From the NCBI RefSeq assembly GCF_000308495.1, contig NZ_BAFU01000070.1, positions 124,001-188,000 on the forward strand: a DNA stretch of 64,000 nucleotides, written 5' to 3'. The position numbers were made by a program, and so were the translations under genes. Below, piece by piece: positions 36,975 to 48,270 of this stretch. The DNA comes from Nocardia brevicatena NBRC 12119. Lineage in GTDB: Bacteria; Actinomycetota; Actinomycetes; Mycobacteriales; Mycobacteriaceae. Positions within the stretch are counted from its first letter, which is position 1. The number at the start of each line of letters is the position of its first letter. Below the pieces are notes generated by a model. That model saw nothing but the letters and a program-made list of their open reading frames with translations. It was not told where the DNA came from and did no database searches.

Positions 36975-38983
36975 GAGTGTTCGTCTCCGCGGTCGGTGCG
37001 CACCGGTTCGTCGGTATCCGACGGTACCGAGCCGGTATCGGCGGGCCCGCCGGCGGGATCGGTACCGCTCGGATCACCGGCCGCCCGCGACGACCCCGGA
37101 GCGTCCGAGTTCGTTGCCTGATCGGTCGACGCCGAGGCGGGATCACCCGCGGTGGACACCGCCGACGCCCCCGAACCGTTCGCGCCCCCGGGCCGTTCGG
37201 GTTCGGCGTCTTCGGAAACCCCGTTGCCCGGCTTCGGGGACGCGGTGGCCGAACTTGCCGGCCCGGCCGCCGCCGACGCACCCCCATTCGTCCCGCCGTC
37301 GGCGGCTCCCACGCCCGCCGGCGCCGGCCGCCGCGGCGCCTTGCGGGCGCCCGGTTCCAGCGGCAGCGGACTGACGCCCATCTTGCGCCCGCGGACCAAC
37401 GGCAGGGTCAACCGGAAACTGGCGCCGATACCGGGGCGCCCCCAGGCCTCGAGCTTGCCGTCGTGCAGATTCGCGTCCTCCACACTGATCGACAGACCTA
37501 GACCGGTACCGCCCGAGCGCCGCATCCGCGACGGATCCGAACGCCAGAACCGGCTGAACACCAGCTTCTCCTCGCCGGGCCGCAAACCGACCCCTTGGTC
37601 GCGCACCACCACCGCGACCGCGTTGGCCTCGGTATCGCCGCGCATCCGGATCAGCACCGGCTTGCCCTCGCTGTGGTCGATCGCGTTGGCGAGCAGATTA
37701 CGCAGAACCCGCTCTACCCGGCGCGGATCGACCTCGGCGACCACCGGTTCCTCCGGCAGATCGATGACCACCTCCACCGCGGCCTCCTTGGCCAGATGCC
37801 GCACCGTGGAGATCGCCGCACGCACGCACATCCGCACATCCAGCGATTCAACCTGCAATTCGGCCACGCCCGCGTCGTGCCGGCTGATCTCGAGCAGATC
37901 GTTGAGCAGCCCCTCGAAACGGTCCAACTCGGTGACCAGCAGTTCGGCGCTGCGTGCCAGTGCGGGATCCAGGTCGTCGCTGCTGCCGTGGATCAGGTCG
38001 GCCGCCATACGCACCGTGGTCAGCGGGGTACGCAGTTCGTGGCTGACGTCGGAAGTGAAGCGACGCTGCAGATTGCCGAACTCCTCGAGCTGGGTGATCT
38101 GGTTCGACAGGCTCTCGGCCATCTCGTTGAAGGCCTTGGCCAGCCGAGCCATATCGTCGTCGCCGCGCACCAGCATGCGTTCCTTGAGCCGGCCGTCGGC
38201 GAACCGACCCGCGATCCGCGCCGCCGAGCGGATCGGCAACACCACCTGCCGGGTGACCAGGGCCGTGATCGCCGCCAACAGCACCAACAGCACCAGCCCG
38301 CCGACCAGCATGGTGCCGCGCATCAGTGCCAGGCTGCGTTCCTCGTTGACCAACGGGAAGATCAGATAGATCTCCAGCGTCGGCACCTCGGTGCTGGGGC
38401 TGCCGATGATCAGCGCCCGACCGCTGTAACCGTCCGGTTCGTCGACCGTGGCGAACTGGTAGCTGACCTGGTTGCGCTCGACGAAACGGCGCAGTTCCTC
38501 GGGCACTTCCTGGATCGGACCGACCGCGATCGCCCGCTGCGGCGTACCGCCGACCACGCTCAGCGCCGAATCGAAACTGCCCGCCGCGCCACCGGACCGA
38601 CCGGCGTCACTGCGATTGGACAGCGCGTCACGGGCATCGGCGAGCCGCTGCTGCTGACTGCTGATATCGGCCACACCGGCCAGCTGGCTTTCCACCGTAT
38701 TGCGCGCCCGGTCCATTTCCTCGACCGCGGCACTGATCTTGGCGTCCAGCAAACGATCGGTGATCTGGCTCGTCAGGACGACGCCCAGGATGGTGATGAC
38801 GATCAGCGACAGAGTCAGCGTCGAGACGATGACCCGCAGCTGCAGCGAGCGCCGCCAGGTCTGGCCCAGCGCATTGCCCACATTCTGGAACCATTCCCTC
38901 GCGGACGCCGATATCTCCCGCAGCTCGGCAAGGCCGGCACCCGATGTTCGACTTTCCCGGGTCCCTCCTTCGTGGACAGGCAA
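36971..38983 (-). CDS. mtrB: Sensor histidine kinase MtrB
   Basis: A 670-residue kinase controlling cell division and envelope. Order: short cytoplasmic N-terminus, TM1 (about 50-72), extracytoplasmic domain, TM2 (about 225-250), HAMP, phosphoacceptor helix [21 protein letters not shown], and ATPase boxes [16 protein letters not shown] and GGTGLGLSI. The last 130 residues are a low-complexity Gly/Ala/Ser/Pro/Asp-rich tail. Start is TTG 38983; no ATG or GTG lies before the first membrane helix, so the start is uncertain. Partner of mtrA, 43 bases upstream. Confidence 0.95.
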   Translation of the reverse strand: MPVHEGGTRESRTSGAGLAELREISASAREWFQNVGNALGQTWRRSLQLRVIVSTLTLSLIVITILGVVLTSQITDRLLDAKISAAVEEMDRARNTVESQLAGVADISSQQQRLADARDALSNRSDAGRSGGAAGSFDSALSVVGGTPQRAIAVGPIQEVPEELRRFVERNQVSYQFATVDEPDGYSGRALIIGSPSTEVPTLEIYLIFPLVNEERSLALMRGTMLVGGLVLLVLLAAITALVTRQVVLPIRSAARIAGRFADGRLKERMLVRGDDDMARLAKAFNEMAESLSNQITQLEEFGNLQRRFTSDVSHELRTPLTTVRMAADLIHGSSDDLDPALARSAELLVTELDRFEGLLNDLLEISRHDAGVAELQVESLDVRMCVRAAISTVRHLAKEAAVEVVIDLPEEPVVAEVDPRRVERVLRNLLANAIDHSEGKPVLIRMRGDTEANAVAVVVRDQGVGLRPGEEKLVFSRFWRSDPSRMRRSGGTGLGLSISVEDANLHDGKLEAWGRPGIGASFRLTLPLVRGRKMGVSPLPLEPGARKAPRRPAPAGVGAADGGTNGGASAAAGPASSATASPKPGNGVSEDAEPERPGGANGSGASAVSTAGDPASASTDQATNSDAPGSSRAAGDPSGTDPAGGPADTGSVPSDTDEPVRTDRGDEHS

Positions 38984-39026
38984 AGCTACCGCCTCCCGGC
39001 CCGTCGCTCAGGCCGAAGCGGATCGA

Positions 39027-39704
39027 TCACGGCGGTCCGGCCTTGTACCCGACACCGCGGACGGTCAGCACGATCTCCGGGTTCTCCGGGTCCTTCTCGA
39101 CCTTCGCGCGCAGGCGCTGGACGTGGACGTTCACCAGGCGGGTGTCGGCGGCGTGCCGGTAACCCCAGACCTGTTCGAGCAGCACCTCACGGGTGAACAC
39201 CTGCCGGGGCTTGCGGGCCAGCGCCACGAGTAGGTCGAACTCGAGCGGCGTCAGTGATATCTGCGCGCCCTCCCGCGTCACCTTGTGCGCGGGCACGTCG
39301 ATCACGATATCGGCGATGGTCAACAACTCGGCGGGCTCTTCCTCGGTGCGGCGCAGGCGAGCGCGCACGCGGGCGACGAGCTCCTTTGGTTTGAACGGTT
39401 TGACGATGTAATCGTCGGCCCCCGACTCCAGACCGAGCACCACGTCGACAGTGTCGGTCTTGGCGGTGAGCATCACGATGGGTACGCCGGAATCCGCGCG
39501 CAGCACCCGGCACACATCGATACCGTTCATACCGGGCAGCATCAGGTCCAGCAGCACCAGATCGGGCCGGATCTCCCGGACCGCCGACAAGGCCTGGGTG
39601 CCGTCGCCGACCACGTGCGGGTCGAAACCCTCACCGCGCAGGACGATGGTGAGCATCTCGGCGAGTGCCATATCGTCGTCGACGACCAGAATCTTCGGCT
39701 TCAT
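39027..39704 (-). CDS. mtrA: Response regulator MtrA
   Basis: A 225-residue OmpR-type response regulator, essential in mycobacteria. Receiver: ILVVDDD, phospho-Asp in LVLLDLMLPGMNG, conserved T (MLTAKTD), K (IVKPF). Winged-helix domain with EQVWGYRHAADTRLVNVHVQRLRAK; the C-terminus RGVGYKAGPP is as in M. tuberculosis. ATG 39704 (MKPKILVVDDD) lacks a strong ribosome site. A 30-base degenerate repeat lies about 140-205 bases upstream. Confidence 0.97.
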   Translation of the reverse strand: MKPKILVVDDDMALAEMLTIVLRGEGFDPHVVGDGTQALSAVREIRPDLVLLDLMLPGMNGIDVCRVLRADSGVPIVMLTAKTDTVDVVLGLESGADDYIVKPFKPKELVARVRARLRRTEEEPAELLTIADIVIDVPAHKVTREGAQISLTPLEFDLLVALARKPRQVFTREVLLEQVWGYRHAADTRLVNVHVQRLRAKVEKDPENPEIVLTVRGVGYKAGPP

Positions 39705-39842
39705 GGTTACTATGTTGTCATCTCCCGGACTCAAAACGGGCCATCACGCCACACACTCGGCGCGTTCACGGATAATCCAACCTTAATCCAACAGCCGGGC
39801 GCCAGTCCGCCGACGGTCCGCACCCGGCCGCAGCAAAAACAA

Positions 39843-39913
39843 AGATTACGCCCACTCGGCCGAAGTGGAGGCGAGAATACGCGCACGGCGGGAACGAAGG
39901 CGAAGATTACGCC
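39843..39913. repeat. Degenerate tandem repeat upstream of mtrA
   Basis: Three copies of a unit starting agattacgc / agaatacgc / agattacgc at 39843, 39874 and 39904, with a period of 30-31 bases. The last copy overlaps the tmk stop codon. It lies in the mtrA upstream region and may be a set of regulator sites, or a decayed duplication of the tmk end. Confidence 0.5.
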
Positions 39914-40560
39914 TGTTCCGCCACGACTCCGGCCAGCCGAGCGGCCAGAACACCGGGATCATCACCCGGGGAACAAACCCACCAGGGACCGAACCACGCC
40001 CGTCGGGCGAGTTCTCGATATACCGCCGCGGTGCGCTGCTGCAGACCGCCGTCACGTTCATAGGCGTCCAGCGCCCGCTCGGCGTCGAGTTCGCCCCGGC
40101 GGCGGGCGCGTTCGACCGCCACCTCGACCGGAACGTCCAGCAGCACCTGCACCCGCGGAACGGGCAACTCGAACCGCCCGAACTCCAATTCACCCACCCA
40201 CGCCACAACCTCCGCGTCGGCTCCCCCGCCCAGCCGCGCCGCGTTATAGGCCGCGTTCGAAGCCACATACCGATCCAGCAGCACCAGATCATTGCCGGCC
40301 GACAACTTCGCCAGCTCGTCTCGCGCCCCCGCCCGATCCAGCGCGAACAGCAGTGCCATGCCGTTCACCGAACCGGCCAGATCCCCATGCGCTCCCCGCA
40401 GCGCCTCGGCCGCCAGATCCGCGTGCACGGACCGCCCGTACCGCGGAAACGCCAACGTCCCCACCCGCAGCCCCCGGCCTTCGAGCACCCCGCCCAGCCG
40501 ATCGATCAGCGTCCGCTTACCCGCCCCATCGAGCCCCTCCACCGCCACCAGCACTCCCAT
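39907..40560 (-). CDS. tmk: Thymidylate kinase
   Basis: Phosphorylates dTMP to dTDP. 217 residues with P-loop VEGLDGAGKRTL, dTMP-site FPRYGRS, the DR-Y motif LLDRYVASNAAYNAARLG, and ERARRRGELDAERALDAYERD in the lid region. It lies between ahcY and mtrA on the same strand, as in mycobacteria. ATG 40560, with a palindromic element 23 bases upstream. Confidence 0.95.
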   Translation of the reverse strand: MGVLVAVEGLDGAGKRTLIDRLGGVLEGRGLRVGTLAFPRYGRSVHADLAAEALRGAHGDLAGSVNGMALLFALDRAGARDELAKLSAGNDLVLLDRYVASNAAYNAARLGGGADAEVVAWVGELEFGRFELPVPRVQVLLDVPVEVAVERARRRGELDAERALDAYERDGGLQQRTAAVYRELARRAWFGPWWVCSPGDDPGVLAARLAGVVAEQA

Positions 40561-40583
40561 GCGAGCAGCATAGCCGTGTTGAC

Positions 40584-40614
40584 GGCGCCGCCTCCGGCGG
40601 CGCGGGGTCGGGGC
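40584..40614. repeat. REP-like palindromic element, copy 1
   Basis: Palindrome core ggcgccgcc-tcc-ggcggcgc followed by ggggtcggggc. It is nearly identical over 30 bases to the element at 55419-55448 and shares the core with 50046-50066. Lies between ahcY and tmk. Confidence 0.6.
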
Positions 40615-40668
40615 GAGGCGTCCAGAAAGGCAGAGGTCACGAACCCGATGCCTCGAGATGTCCTCTTG

Positions 40669-40690
40669 GGGGCCGCGCCGTCGCGGCCCC
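40669..40690 (-). terminator. Terminator of ahcY
   Basis: Perfect 9-bp stem ggggccgcg / cgcggcccc with loop ccgt, 34 bases beyond the ahcY stop. Transcription there runs toward lower coordinates. Confidence 0.65.
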
Positions 40691-40723
40691 GTTCGCGGCC
40701 GCGCGGAGCGCGGGCCAAATAAC

Positions 40724-42205
<1,482 letters not shown>

Positions 42206-42306
42206 CAGCGTGGGTCAGCCTTCTCTCGGTGTCGGTCTCGAGGCAAGGCTAGTCGCTGCCGGGTGGAAACGGCGCAGCACCGCTTCCACCCGGCATGGCG
42301 TCCTGT

Positions 42307-42352
42307 GCGGCGACCGTGCCGGCCGCCGAAAGGCACCCGGCACGGTCGCCGC
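42307..42352 (-). terminator. Strong terminator after alkB1
   Basis: Perfect 16-bp stem gcggcgaccgtgccgg / ccggcacggtcgccgc with a 14-base loop, 17 bases beyond the alkB1 stop; it insulates ahcY from the alkane genes. Confidence 0.85.
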
Positions 42353-42369
42353 GAGACCGTCCTGGGGGC

Positions 42370-43527
42370 CTACGCCGCGAGGCCGTAGGACCCCAGAATG
42401 CGGTCGCGTTTACCGGGCGCGATATTGGCCTTGGTGATATCGCCCTCGTAGTGTGCGAGCAGCCGCTTGTCCATGACGCGCCGCCACAGCGGCGGTATCA
42501 CGGCGAGCACGATCATGCTCGCGTACCCTGCGGGCAGTTGCGGCGCCTCTTCGCAGCTGCGCAGAGTCTGGTACCGCCGGCCGGGGTTGGCGTGGTGGTC
42601 GCTGTGCCGCTGCAGGTGAAACAGGAAGATATTGGTAACCAGTCGGTCGCTATTCCAGCTGTCGCGCGGCGAGCAACGCCGGTAGCGGCCGTCGGACCGC
42701 TTCTCCCGCAGCAGGCCGTAGTGCTCGATGTAGTTGACCGTCTCCAGCAGTCCGGCGCCGATCACCGCCTGCAGCAGCAGGTACGGCAGTATGGTCCAGC
42801 CGAATGCCGCCATCAACACCCCGAACAGCGCCAGTGTCATGGACCACGCCTGGAGGAGGTGGTTGCGCGGGCTCCACCAGCCCAGTCCTTGCCGGTCCAG
42901 CCGTTCCCGTTCCAGCCGGACGGCGGAGATGAGACCGCCGTACGCGCTGCGCGGCAGGAACGCCCACAGCGATTCGCCGAGCCGCCCGCTGGCGGGGTCT
43001 TCCGGGGTGGCGACCCGGACATGGTGGCCGCGGTTGTGTTCGACGAAGAAATGTCCGTATCCCGACTGGGCCAGGGCGATCTTGGCCAGCCAGCGTTCCA
43101 GGCGCTCGACACGATGGCCGAGCTCGTGGGCGGCGTTGATGCCGATCCCGGACACCAGGCCCAGGGTGGCCGCCAACCCGATCTTGTCGACCATGCTCAG
43201 CGCGTCGCCTGCCCACAGGTATGCCGCGATGGTCAGGCCGATGAGTTGGATGGGCAGGAACAGGTATGTGCACCAGCGGTAGTAGCGATCGTTGGACAGG
43301 GTTTCGTAGTCCTCGTCCCGTGGGTTGCTGCCGTCATTGCCCACCAGCACGTCGAGCAGCGGAATCACGCCCAGCACGATGATCGGGCCGATCCACCAGA
43401 ACACCTCGAGCCCGGTATGCAGCACCAGTTGGGAGGGTAACAGCGCGCAGCCCGGCGCGATGAGACCCAGCACCCACATATGGCGTTTGGGGTCGGGCGA
43501 ACCCGAGTATTTGCCAACTGTTTGCAC
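42370..43527 (-). CDS. alkB: Alkane 1-monooxygenase, second copy without adjacent rubredoxin
   Basis: A 385-residue integral-membrane di-iron hydroxylase that oxidises the terminal methyl of alkanes. His boxes: HELGH, EHNRGHH, and LQRHSDHH, plus NYIEHYGL, the AlkB signature. Six hydrophobic segments fit the family. Start GTG 43527 with an aggggttgat leader. It lies 231 bases downstream of the TetR gene in the same direction, so it may be co-transcribed with the first alkB module or have its own promoter. No rubredoxin gene of its own. Confidence 0.93.
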   Translation of the reverse strand: MQTVGKYSGSPDPKRHMWVLGLIAPGCALLPSQLVLHTGLEVFWWIGPIIVLGVIPLLDVLVGNDGSNPRDEDYETLSNDRYYRWCTYLFLPIQLIGLTIAAYLWAGDALSMVDKIGLAATLGLVSGIGINAAHELGHRVERLERWLAKIALAQSGYGHFFVEHNRGHHVRVATPEDPASGRLGESLWAFLPRSAYGGLISAVRLERERLDRQGLGWWSPRNHLLQAWSMTLALFGVLMAAFGWTILPYLLLQAVIGAGLLETVNYIEHYGLLREKRSDGRYRRCSPRDSWNSDRLVTNIFLFHLQRHSDHHANPGRRYQTLRSCEEAPQLPAGYASMIVLAVIPPLWRRVMDKRLLAHYEGDITKANIAPGKRDRILGSYGLAA

Positions 43528-43758
43528 ATCAACCCCTATACAAGACCCGAACTCCAGCGCCGCTCTATGATTACAGACCGTGCGCCGGCTGACCTCTTGG
43601 GATGCCGGTCACATGTGAGAACCACTCATCCCGACCGCGGGCATGGAGGAGCTCACGACCGGTCCCACCCAGCGGCAAATTCGCCGCTACGCGCCGTCGA
43701 TATAACTTTCTCACAAGAATATCGCGAGACAGGATGCTCGATATTACAGTCTGCTAAC

Positions 43759-44379
43759 TCAGCGCAATCCACGGGCGGCGAGGATGGCCGTGACAAAGGG
43801 GGTGAATACCCGCCCGAGCTCGGTGGGCGCGTCGCGGCCCGGGGCAGGGGGTGTCGGAATGTAGCTGAGCGCGAGACGGACCAGGGTATGCGCGAGCACA
43901 TCGGCCTCGTCCGGGGCCGCCGCCACCCAACTGCGTTGGAAGACCAGCGAAAGCCGTTCGGTGGCGTGATCGATCAGGGGTTCGGCATCCAGGGTGATCA
44001 ACCGCAGCAGATCCAGTTTCACCTCCCCGCCCACCAGCGAGCGCACCAGCGGGTCGAGGGCGGCATCCCGGAAGAAAGCGGCCAGCCCTTCCTGGAATGC
44101 GGCCGAGGCGTCGCCGGTGTGGGCCGCGATGGCGGAGTCGACATGGTCGACCAGATCGGAGGCCAGCCGCAGTGCGTATGCCTGGGCGAGACCACTGCGC
44201 GAACCGAACTCGTTGTAGAGGGTCTGCCGGCTGACCCCGGCCGCGGCGGCCACATCGCTGAGGGTGACCTTGGACCAGTCCCGGTCGAAGAGCAGTTCGC
44301 GCATGGCGTCCAGCACGGCCGTACGCAGTAGCTCCCGCGCGGCCTCCTGGTAGGGAATCCTGGCTCCGTTGCGGGACAT
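43759..44379 (-). CDS. TetR family regulator of the alkane module (AlkX/AlkU type)
   Basis: A 206-residue TetR protein. HTH at about 20-65 (ELLFDRDWSKVTLSDVAAAAGVSRQTLYNEFGSRSGL). It lies 40 bases after the second rubredoxin gene. In Rhodococcus and relatives, a TetR gene in this position (alkB-rubA-rubB-alkU) represses the operon and binds its promoter; the palindrome at 46185-46202 is a good candidate site. ATG 44379; an open frame upstream to 44490 overlaps the rubredoxin gene and is not family-like. Confidence 0.88.
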   Translation of the reverse strand: MSRNGARIPYQEAARELLRTAVLDAMRELLFDRDWSKVTLSDVAAAAGVSRQTLYNEFGSRSGLAQAYALRLASDLVDHVDSAIAAHTGDASAAFQEGLAAFFRDAALDPLVRSLVGGEVKLDLLRLITLDAEPLIDHATERLSLVFQRSWVAAAPDEADVLAHTLVRLALSYIPTPPAPGRDAPTELGRVFTPFVTAILAARGLR

Positions 44380-44419
44380 GTACGCGACATTGGCATGGTC
44401 GCCGGCCGCAGTCAAAGCC

Positions 44420-44602
44420 TCACATCCGTTCGATCTCGACCATGAAGAAGTCCGATTTCGCTGCCCCACAGTCCGGACAGGTCCAATCATCGGGGATATC
44501 CTCCCACCGCGTACCGGGCGCGATACCGTCCTCCGGCCACCCCTCGGCCTCGTCGTACTCGAATCCGCACTGTAGGCACTGATACAGCTTGTACTCGGTC
44601 AT
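44420..44602 (-). CDS. Rubredoxin (AlkG2-type)
   Basis: A 60-residue rubredoxin with one Fe(Cys)4 site: [21 protein letters not shown] and [18 protein letters not shown]. It is the normal electron carrier to AlkB and the better conserved of the two in this locus (AlkG2 type). ATG 44602 with a ggaaggatt-type site. Confidence 0.95.
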   Translation of the reverse strand: MTEYKLYQCLQCGFEYDEAEGWPEDGIAPGTRWEDIPDDWTCPDCGAAKSDFFMVEIERM

Positions 44603-44691
44603 CTTTCGAATCCTTCCCCGTGTTCACGGTGTATGGGCATCGGCCGTATTCGTGGTCGGTTCGCTCGAATCCGCCGGCGCCCGAAAATGTT

Positions 44692-44865
44692 TCAGGCGCT
44701 GTGCTCCACCGGCTCGAAGTCGACCTTCTCCCGCACCCCGCAGTCGGGGCAGCACCAGTCGTCCGGCACCGCCGACCAGGGTGTGCCCGCCGGAAATCCC
44801 TCGCGCGGCGCACCGGTCGCCTCGTCGTAGACGTACTCGCACACCGGGCACCGATACGCGTTCAC
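44692..44865 (-). CDS. Rubredoxin (AlkG1-type)
   Basis: A 57-residue rubredoxin: YRCPVCEYVYDEATGAPREGF and WCCPDCGVREKVDFEPVE. Start GTG 44865 overlaps the alkB stop (GTGA), so it is coupled to it. By position and sequence it is the AlkG1-type rubredoxin, which in studied operons often cannot replace AlkG2 in electron transfer. Confidence 0.9.
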   Translation of the reverse strand: MNAYRCPVCEYVYDEATGAPREGFPAGTPWSAVPDDWCCPDCGVREKVDFEPVEHSA

Positions 44866-46100
44866 GCCGCCTCCGTCGGCAAGGCGCCGTAGCGGGCCAG
44901 AATCCGTTCCCGCTTGGACTGTTGGATATTGGCACGGGTGATATCGCCGGCGTAGTGCGCGAGCACCCGTTTGTCCATCACCCGCCGCCACAGTGGCGGG
45001 AAGTAGGCGAGCAGGATCATGCTCGCGTAACCGCTGGGCAGCTCCGGCGCCTGCTCCCAACTGCGCAGGGTCTGATAACGCCGGGTCGGATAGGCATGGT
45101 GATCGCTGTGCCGCTGTAGGTGGTACAGGAAGATATTGGTCACCAGGTGGTCGCTGTTCCAGCTGTGTCTCGGCGACGGCCGCTCGTATCGGCCGCTCGC
45201 GGTGCGCTGCCGGACCAGGCCATAGTGCTCCAGGTAGTTCACCGCCTCCAGCAGGCTGAACCCGACCACCGCCTGTAACAGCAGGTACGGCAGGACCTCG
45301 AGTCCGAATATCGCGACCAGCGCGGCGAACAGCGCCACCGACAGCAGCCAGGCCGAGAGCACATCGTTGCGCAGCGTCCACGGCCCGGAGCCCAGGCGCC
45401 GCAACCGGGTGCGCTCCAGATCCCACGCCGAGCGCAGGCCGCCTCGGACGGTCCGTGGCCAGAAGGCCCAGAAGCTCTCTCCGAACCGCGCGCTCGCCGG
45501 GTCCTCGGGGGTGGCGACCCGTACGTGGTGGCCGCGGTTGTGCTCGATATAGAAGTGGCCGTAGCAGGTTTGGGCCAGTGCGATCCGCGACAGCCGGCGT
45601 TCCAGTTCCACCTTCTTGTGGCCCAGTTCGTGCGCGGTGTTGATACCGATGCCCCCGACGATTCCGACGGTGAGTGCCAGGCCGATCTTGTCGACCGTAG
45701 CCAATCCGCCGTGCACACCGAGCCAACTCAGGTCGTCGGAGCCGATCAGGTAGCAGGCCGTGATCAGAGTGGCGTATTGAAACGGCAGGTACAGGTAGGT
45801 GAGGTAGCGGTAGTACTTGTCGTTCTCGAGGGCTTGCATCACCTCGTCGGGCGGATTGGAGCCATCGGCTCCGAAGATCAGGTCCGCGATCGGGATGATC
45901 AGGTATACCAGGATCGGCCCCACCCAGTACGCCACATGCGACAGCTCATGCCGGCCGAGCGCGTTCAGGCCCCAGATGAGCGGAAGCCCGATGGTGAACA
46001 GTCCGGTCGGCGCGAACAGACCCCACAACCACATTCGTCGCTTGGGGTCTCGCCAGGTGTTCGGAGTCCCCGGGGGTACCGGTTCGGCCTTGGTAGACAT
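44862..46100 (-). CDS. alkB: Alkane 1-monooxygenase, operon-leading copy
   Basis: A 412-residue AlkB, closely related to the second copy: HELGH, EHNRGHHVRVATPEDPAS, NYLEHYGL and LQRHSDHH. Hydrophobic segments alternate with the His boxes. I chose ATG 46100 (MSTKAEPV), with GGAG 7 bases upstream; ATG 46112 is possible but has its ribosome site touching the start. It heads alkB-rub-rub-tetR. Its promoter region is clearly AT-rich and contains a perfect inverted repeat at 46185-46202. Confidence 0.94.
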   Translation of the reverse strand: MSTKAEPVPPGTPNTWRDPKRRMWLWGLFAPTGLFTIGLPLIWGLNALGRHELSHVAYWVGPILVYLIIPIADLIFGADGSNPPDEVMQALENDKYYRYLTYLYLPFQYATLITACYLIGSDDLSWLGVHGGLATVDKIGLALTVGIVGGIGINTAHELGHKKVELERRLSRIALAQTCYGHFYIEHNRGHHVRVATPEDPASARFGESFWAFWPRTVRGGLRSAWDLERTRLRRLGSGPWTLRNDVLSAWLLSVALFAALVAIFGLEVLPYLLLQAVVGFSLLEAVNYLEHYGLVRQRTASGRYERPSPRHSWNSDHLVTNIFLYHLQRHSDHHAYPTRRYQTLRSWEQAPELPSGYASMILLAYFPPLWRRVMDKRVLAHYAGDITRANIQQSKRERILARYGALPTEAA

Positions 46101-46184
46101 CGGCGTCTCCATTCCTCACGCACGTATATGTGACGTACTTAACACTCACCTTTGACACTAGACCTGGTTACGTCTGTTTTCTAG

Positions 46185-46202
46185 ACAAATCTATTGATTT
46201 GT
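46185..46202. promoter_or_regulatory. Candidate operator of the alkB operon
   Basis: Perfect inverted repeat acaaatc-tatt-gatttgt, 85 bases before the alkB start, within an AT-rich stretch (46140-46215) unlike the GC-rich surroundings. It is probably the binding site for the operon-encoded TetR. A weaker partial dyad (gtct...tagac) lies just upstream in the sequence. Confidence 0.65.
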
Positions 46203-46405
46203 AAAGCATAAATTCGCGGGTACGCATACGACGGTGTGCTTCGGGTGCGTGAGTGCCGCCCTACGCGCACTCACGGCCGGAACGCGATCTCCGGCGGCAC
46301 GGCGTTACCAACCGGATACGGAAACAATGGATTTCACCGGATTCCGGAGACCGAACCGTGCCGGTCGAGGCAACGACCCGGCCCCGGAAGCGGGGACGGA
46401 GGGAG

Positions 46406-46930
46406 CTAGGTTTGCCGGATCAGCACATCGGCGTCCGGAGGCAGCCGGTCGACGGGCCACCAGCGCAGGTCGGTCGACTCCGCGCTGCGGACCGGCACCG
46501 CCCCGGGTGGTGCGGTGATCCGGAACAGCAGATCCAGATGACGAGTGGGGACGCCGAGCGAACAGGTGATCGGATGCGCCTGGGCCCCGTAGAGCTCCGG
46601 CTCCAGCGCCAGATCCGCGATACCGGACTCCTCGGTGGCCTCACGTAGCGCCGCGGCGGCCACCGTCGCATCGCCTTCCTCGCAGTGACCGCCGAGCTGG
46701 ATCCACCGCCCGACCCGGGGATGCAGGGTCAGCAGCACCTCGCTGCCGTCGTGTGAGAACACCACCGCGGAGGCGGTGATATGACCGGCCGCGTTCTCCC
46801 GCAGACAGCCGCGCGGCGCCGAATCCAGGAAGGCGAGCAACGCCTCGCGCAACGAGGCGTCCGCCGATTCGGCCGGCCGCCATCGCCGCAACAGCTCGGT
46901 GGCCGAGGCGTGCAGCGATTCGGCGCTCAC
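46406..46930 (-). CDS. NUDIX hydrolase
   Basis: A 174-residue NUDIX protein. The box is [33 protein letters not shown] is intact, but the spacing before it is one residue longer than the textbook pattern and Asp replaces the first Glu, a form I recall from actinobacterial members. Substrate unknown. GTG 46930 overlaps the fbiB stop, placing it at the end of an fbiA-fbiB-nudix operon. Confidence 0.88.
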   Translation of the reverse strand: MSAESLHASATELLRRWRPAESADASLREALLAFLDSAPRGCLRENAAGHITASAVVFSHDGSEVLLTLHPRVGRWIQLGGHCEEGDATVAAAALREATEESGIADLALEPELYGAQAHPITCSLGVPTRHLDLLFRITAPPGAVPVRSAESTDLRWWPVDRLPPDADVLIRQT

Positions 46931-48270
46931 AGCTCCACCAGTCCCGGACCATCGGTTCGCGGCGGCCGAGGAGTCAGTTCCTCCATGGGATGGCCGATCG
47001 CGACGGCTCCCAGGGGACTCCAATCCGGCTCCAGCCCCAGGACTTCGCGGGTCACCTCCGGCGCGAAGATCGTCGAACCGATCCAGCAGCTGCCCAGCCC
47101 CTCGGTGGCCAGGGCGACCAGCAGCCCCTGCACCGCGGCGCCGACGGCGACCGTGAACATGGTTCGCTCGGCGGCCCGCCGGCGCTCGTCCGGATAGTCG
47201 TGCGCACCGTCGGGAACGCAGAACGGAATGATCACCTCGGGAGCGTCGAAGAGGATACGACCCCGGGCGATACGGCGTTCCACCCGGTCCGCGGTCAGGC
47301 CGTCCCCGAGGAGATCGGTCCGCCATTTCTCGGCCATGACCGTCAATAGCCGCTCGCGCAACACCCGATCGCGCACCCAGGCGAACCGCACCGGCCGCGT
47401 ATGGTGCGGCGCCGGGGCGGTGAGCGCCACCGCCACCGCCTTACGCACCACCTCGGGGTCGACCGGGTCGGGGGCGAAGGAACGGACCGAGCGGCGCATG
47501 AGCACGGCCTCGCCGCGACCCCGGACGATGGCTTCGGCCGTTCCCAGCCAGAACAGATCGTCGGGGCCGCGGCGGATCAGATCGGCGGCGGACGAACTGT
47601 CGTCGGTGAGCGTCAACCCGCGCACCACCGCCACCGGGACCCCGCCCAGTTTGCCCTTCACCAATTCGGCGGCCGCGGCCAATTCGTCGGCGAGGGCCAC
47701 CTGCGTCACCTGCAGTTCGTTACCCTGCCCGTCCACGGCGCCCGCATAGTCGTGCAGAACCGGCAGCCCGGCCGCGCCGATGGCGACATCGGTCTGACCG
47801 TTGCGCCAGGCACGACCCATGGTGTCGGTGACGACCACCGCGAGGTCCACCCCGAGCCGGGCGGCCAGCGCCGAGCGCAGTCCCTTGGCACTGGTATCGG
47901 GATCGCTCGGCAGCAGAACCAGCTCTGTCCGTTCGACATTCGAACCGTCCACACCCGCGGCGGCCTGCACGAGACCCAGCCGGTTCTCGGTGATCAGGGT
48001 GCGCCCGCGCCGAGCCACCACTCGGACCGACTCCTGCTCCACCAGGGCCCGGCGAGCGGCGTCACGCTGCTCCGGACCCGTTGGGGCGGCTACGATTCGA
48101 CCCTCCACCTTGGACACGATCTTGCTGGTGACCACCAGGATGTCGCCGTCGGCCAGCCACGGCGCGCGGGCGGCGATATGGTCGGCCAGATCGTCGCCCG
48201 GGCGGAATTCGGGCAGGCCGGTGATCGGCAGAACGCGCAGTTCGGCTGCGGCGTGGTCGATGGGGCTCAT
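46927..48270 (-). CDS. fbiB: Bifunctional F420:L-glutamate ligase / FMN-dependent reductase FbiB
   Basis: A 447-residue fusion. The N-terminal CofE domain (about 10-245: [65 protein letters not shown]) adds glutamates to F420-0. The C-terminal nitroreductase-like domain (about 250-447: [43 protein letters not shown]) reduces dehydro-F420. ATG 48270 overlaps the fbiA stop by 4 bases. Confidence 0.95.
   Translation of the reverse strand: MSPIDHAAAELRVLPITGLPEFRPGDDLADHIAARAPWLADGDILVVTSKIVSKVEGRIVAAPTGPEQRDAARRALVEQESVRVVARRGRTLITENRLGLVQAAAGVDGSNVERTELVLLPSDPDTSAKGLRSALAARLGVDLAVVVTDTMGRAWRNGQTDVAIGAAGLPVLHDYAGAVDGQGNELQVTQVALADELAAAAELVKGKLGGVPVAVVRGLTLTDDSSSAADLIRRGPDDLFWLGTAEAIVRGRGEAVLMRRSVRSFAPDPVDPEVVRKAVAVALTAPAPHHTRPVRFAWVRDRVLRERLLTVMAEKWRTDLLGDGLTADRVERRIARGRILFDAPEVIIPFCVPDGAHDYPDERRRAAERTMFTVAVGAAVQGLLVALATEGLGSCWIGSTIFAPEVTREVLGLEPDWSPLGAVAIGHPMEELTPRPPRTDGPGLVEL

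Noticed and set aside
42206-42369. SAH or SAM riboswitch upstream of ahcY
   Set aside because: Only about 100 bases lie between the alkB terminator and the start, and I could not find a matching fold; the one strong hairpin belongs to alkB termination.
42370-46112. Alkane genes as a recent mobile insertion
   Set aside because: Codon use resembles neighbours, no repeats or recombinase genes flank it, and mycobacteria, as I recall, carry an alkB-rubA-rubB-tetR set at the same place beside ahcY.
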